From assembly GCA_900541065.1 (NCBI GenBank), contig UQIE01000005.1:70978-134977 (forward strand): DNA of 64,000 bases. Direction: 5' to 3'. Under the pieces are notes generated by a model. The model saw only the letters and a program-made list of their open reading frames with translations. It had not been told where the DNA came from and did no database searches. This document shows positions 61,583-64,000 of the stretch, piece after piece. The first letter of the stretch is position 1, and the number at the start of each line of letters is the position of its first letter. Source of the DNA: an uncultured Collinsella sp. (lineage in GTDB: Bacteria; Actinomycetota; Coriobacteriia; Coriobacteriales; Coriobacteriaceae). The translations under genes were made by a program, and so were the position numbers.

Positions 61583-62971
61583 TTATTCCGATACAGTAGC
61601 TTCTCGTTGATTTTTCTCCTGCGAAGATGAGTGGCGGGAAATAAGGTCAAAAGCCATCTCGTAGCACATTTTTCTATATTCACATGATGCAGGGTGTAGA
61701 CTCTTGGGCAAGTAGCCGTGCTCGTCTGCAGCCTCCCAGCTACAGCCCCCACCACAGAAAGACCGAGCCCAACAGTCCGTACAGTCAATTCTTTTTTCGA
61801 CACCCTGACTCCAGTTTTCAATATACCTAGTTTCGTCAATTCCGGTGACGATGTTGCCCATTTTGAATCGCATCATCCCGACAAACCTGTGACAGGGGTA
61901 TACGTCCCCTTCGGGAGTCACGGAAATAAAACGCCTGCCAGCCCCGCATCCGACAAAGGCGATCCTGTTGCTCATAATCAAATCAACTGCAGTTTTCAAT
62001 GTTCTAAACAAGGGCTTTTCCCCTTGATCAATCTGTTTGAGATATTGATCCGCCAAATCTATTAGGCCCGCCCTGATTTTGTTTAATGAGTGTTCGTCGA
62101 GTTTGATATTCTCATCGAATGAGCTCACGGGCGAGAAGTAAATCCTTCTGAAGCCCATCTCTTTAAACTGAAGATAGTCTTCAACAAGGTTACAGTTATT
62201 ATTTGTTAAGGTCGCTCTTGCGCCGAAGGGGAACGACTCGGAAAAACGACGAACGTTTTTGTCGATATCGGAGAAAGAGCCGCCTCCCGTCTTGTACGGG
62301 CGCGATGCATCGTGCTTGCATCCTGTACCATCGAGACTAATCAGAACAGAAAACCCGTGCTCCTTGAAAGAATTCACAGCAGTGTCATTCAAAAGCGTTC
62401 CGTTGGTCGTAATAGAATAGGTAAAGTTTCTATTGGGGTATATTCTTTTTGAATAGTCGACCGTTTTCCATATCAGCGGCTCGTTAATCATGGGTTCCCC
62501 ACCAAAAAAGACGATCGCAAGCGTTTCGTTTTCCGATGAACTTGCGACGAGGTAGTCGACCGCCTTGAAGGCTATCTCGTCTGTCATCAGCAGAGGAGAC
62601 GTTCCATAATCTCCTTTACCGGCAAAACAGTAACTACAACCAAGGTTGCATGCATGTGAAACGTGGAGTTCGATGGATCTAAGTTTTCGAGGCGTGTCTT
62701 TTGTTAAGAAAGTCCGCTCAGACAATCGTTGATACTCATCAATGTCGTCTTCAAGTTCTGCTATGGTCGTTTGGTCGTAGCCTTTCGCAGCAAGTGACTT
62801 TGTTAGCAACTTCGAGTTGACCGTTCTTCCCGATGCTTCAAATATGCGAAGCGCATCTTCTGATGCTTGGTCAACCTGAAAGCAATTGCGAGTGACCTCA
62901 TCGAAGCAGTAACGACGATCACTTACTGAGAAAAAATGCAAACGTTCCTCAATTTCATGCTGGACTGGCAC
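61583..62971 (-). CDS. Radical SAM/SPASM peptide maturase
   Basis: The protein is 462 residues from GTG 62971 (AAGG upstream). The N-terminal 85 residues (FFSVSDRRYCFDEVTRNCF) look like a PqqD-type recognition domain. The radical SAM cluster motif is CNLGCSYC (C108, C112, C115). The SPASM domain has C342, C360, then CTDCWARSFCGGGC (C397, C400, C406, C410), C430 and C436, the full set for two auxiliary [4Fe-4S] clusters. Such enzymes form Cys-to-carbon thioether bonds in sactipeptides and ranthipeptides. The two Cys-rich peptides just downstream are the obvious substrates. Confidence 0.93.
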   Translation of the reverse strand: MPVQHEIEERLHFFSVSDRRYCFDEVTRNCFQVDQASEDALRIFEASGRTVNSKLLTKSLAAKGYDQTTIAELEDDIDEYQRLSERTFLTKDTPRKLRSIELHVSHACNLGCSYCFAGKGDYGTSPLLMTDEIAFKAVDYLVASSSENETLAIVFFGGEPMINEPLIWKTVDYSKRIYPNRNFTYSITTNGTLLNDTAVNSFKEHGFSVLISLDGTGCKHDASRPYKTGGGSFSDIDKNVRRFSESFPFGARATLTNNNCNLVEDYLQFKEMGFRRIYFSPVSSFDENIKLDEHSLNKIRAGLIDLADQYLKQIDQGEKPLFRTLKTAVDLIMSNRIAFVGCGAGRRFISVTPEGDVYPCHRFVGMMRFKMGNIVTGIDETRYIENWSQGVEKRIDCTDCWARSFCGGGCSWEAADEHGYLPKSLHPASCEYRKMCYEMAFDLISRHSSSQEKNQREATVSE

Positions 62972-63512
62972 TAACCTTGTTTATTGTTGCGCAGCTATAA
63001 AAAACCACCAGCGGGGATTCGGTGTGCGGCCCAATCGGACTCCCAAAAGGTTCTATTTGAGACTGGCAAGCTTTGTGTTGTTGGCACTTCGACAGCGCTC
63101 TTTATTCCAACATGGAGCCTCGCAGTTTGAGTCGACTTGCCTCTGGAAGGTCCGATCTTAACTTGATTTAGGATGAAAACAGATTACAGGCGCGCTCCTC
63201 TATCTAGAAAGAAAGGAAACCAATCGCCGCCTTTCACCAGGAAAGTTTTTATAGCCCACCTCGAGCAAAATGAAAGATGCGAGAGCGATTGGGGAACAAC
63301 GCGAATCTCCCCTTTTGGGTGGGAGCGAGCCTTCAGCCACCGGCGAACGACTCGCCCTGGTCAGAATCTGGAAGTGGTGCCGGGCCGCTTGGGCCTCCCC
63401 GGTGACTTCGTGGGGCTTACCTGCCTGACGTCGAGGAGTACATCCGCAAGATTCGTTCCCTATGCCGTTTGCTCTCACGCCCGCCTTAGTTCCAAGTCGG
63501 GCGAGCCGCCGC
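62972..63512. other. Intergenic stretch upstream of the maturase
   Basis: No supported gene. On the minus strand TATAGC near 62990 could be the -10 of the maturase promoter, but no -35 is clear. An open frame at 63173-63670 has no ribosome site and its 3' half runs over the FHA remnant in a different frame. Confidence 0.4.
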
Positions 63513-63935
63513 GCTCATGCGACCCGTGGCGGCGACACGTCGACGCCGCGCTCGCTGAGCACATCTTCGGTCGCGGGCGAGCACGAGGTCGCGCCGGCGC
63601 ATCCGCTGGGACTGCTGTGCGTGCAAAACGGCTACGTGGTGAGCGTCCCGCGCTGGATTCAGCCGAGTGAGGAAGGCGTTGAGATCGGCGCGCTGGCAAC
63701 GGGGGAGGGCGGCATCACCGACGACGTCTCGGCCCGCCATGCCCATATCTGGTGCGACGAGTCTGGCGCATGGTTTGTCGAGGACCTGTCGTCCACTAAC
63801 GGCACCGTGGTGGTAAACGGGGCCACGAGTGTGTGTATTCAAGTAGAGCCCGGCCGCTCCGCCCAGCTCAACCCCGGCGACGAGCTCAAACTCGGCGAAT
63901 CCACCACCTACGCCATCCTGCTCGGCGCCCTCTAG
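63513..63935 (+). pseudogene. 5'-truncated copy of the FHA gene
   Basis: The sequence matches the last 140 codons of the FHA gene at 56257-57195, from HAT-GG-TSTPRSL to LGESTTYAILLGAL and the stop, including DDVSARHAHIW and LSSTNGTVVVNG. Identity is high throughout but with scattered changes, mostly silent. The 5' half is missing and no start with a ribosome site precedes it. The following CCGGCAG-TAGGGACGTTCCTTT also matches the original copy. Confidence 0.85.
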
Positions 63936-64000
63936 CCGGCAGTTAGGGACGTTCCTTTTAATATGAGCAGGACATTGTCAAGAGGCAAAATCGGGCCTGG

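Noticed and set aside
63173..63670. 165-codon open frame upstream of the FHA remnant
   Set aside because: It changes from unrecognised sequence into an out-of-frame reading of the FHA copy, so it is not a real gene.

Overview
The window looks like a chromosomal segment of a high-GC actinobacterium of the class Coriobacteriia, most likely Collinsella or a close relative. This is inferred from the Ser/Thr kinase, FHA, PP2C and SEDS/PBP operon, the GC-rich codon use, the mannose-type PTS with its DUF956 partner, and the short 'tagggac' intergenic repeats. No 16S or other marker is present to fix the species.

Left core region (1-13500): the 3' end of clpB; a small acidic protein; an AAA_14/DUF4143 ATPase with a dyad over its promoter; a membrane-anchored secreted protein; a TetR regulator followed by a polytopic membrane protein, divergent from a large FAD/4Fe-4S oxidoreductase followed by hypA; then a mannose-family PTS operon (IIAB, IIC, IID) and DUF956/ManO.

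Accessory region (13515-37693): two integrative mobilizable elements sit in tandem at the 3' end of a tRNA-Arg(CCU) gene. Three 45-bp att copies mark them (13546, 24264, 37649). Element 1 carries a fused nuclease-methyltransferase with an HsdS split at a GA dinucleotide tract, a mobilization operon (RecA-fold ATPase, MobC, VirD4-type coupling protein, atypical relaxase), an excisionase-like protein and a tyrosine integrase. Element 2 carries a sortase-anchored CAP-domain coiled-coil protein, a second MobC/relaxase pair, a 41-residue membrane peptide, three tandem metallophosphoesterases, two small DNA-binding proteins and its own integrase. Neither element shows a VirB4 or other mating-channel gene, so both probably depend on a helper. 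Both have a hairpin-rich block with a shared motif that is a candidate oriT.

Cell-envelope signalling region (37872-48037, minus strand): six tightly packed genes encode a Ser/Thr kinase with membrane domain, FhaA-like and FhaB-like proteins, a PP2C phosphatase, a single-chain fusion of a SEDS glycosyltransferase with a class B PBP, and a PASTA kinase. A DNA-repair/replication block follows (dnaX, ybaB, recR), then a second kinase/FHA module (53507-57195).

Right end (57196-64000): a lower-GC island lies between the intact FHA gene and a 5'-truncated second copy of it. It holds a decayed methyltransferase, an ABC exporter, an IS110-type remnant and, on the minus strand, a radical SAM/SPASM maturase followed by two Cys-rich precursor-like peptides (shared leader MKHIHP, six conserved cysteines, repeated Cys-X3-Asp spacing) and a 35-residue membrane peptide. 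This is the best candidate for an undescribed system: a probable thioether-type RiPP locus.
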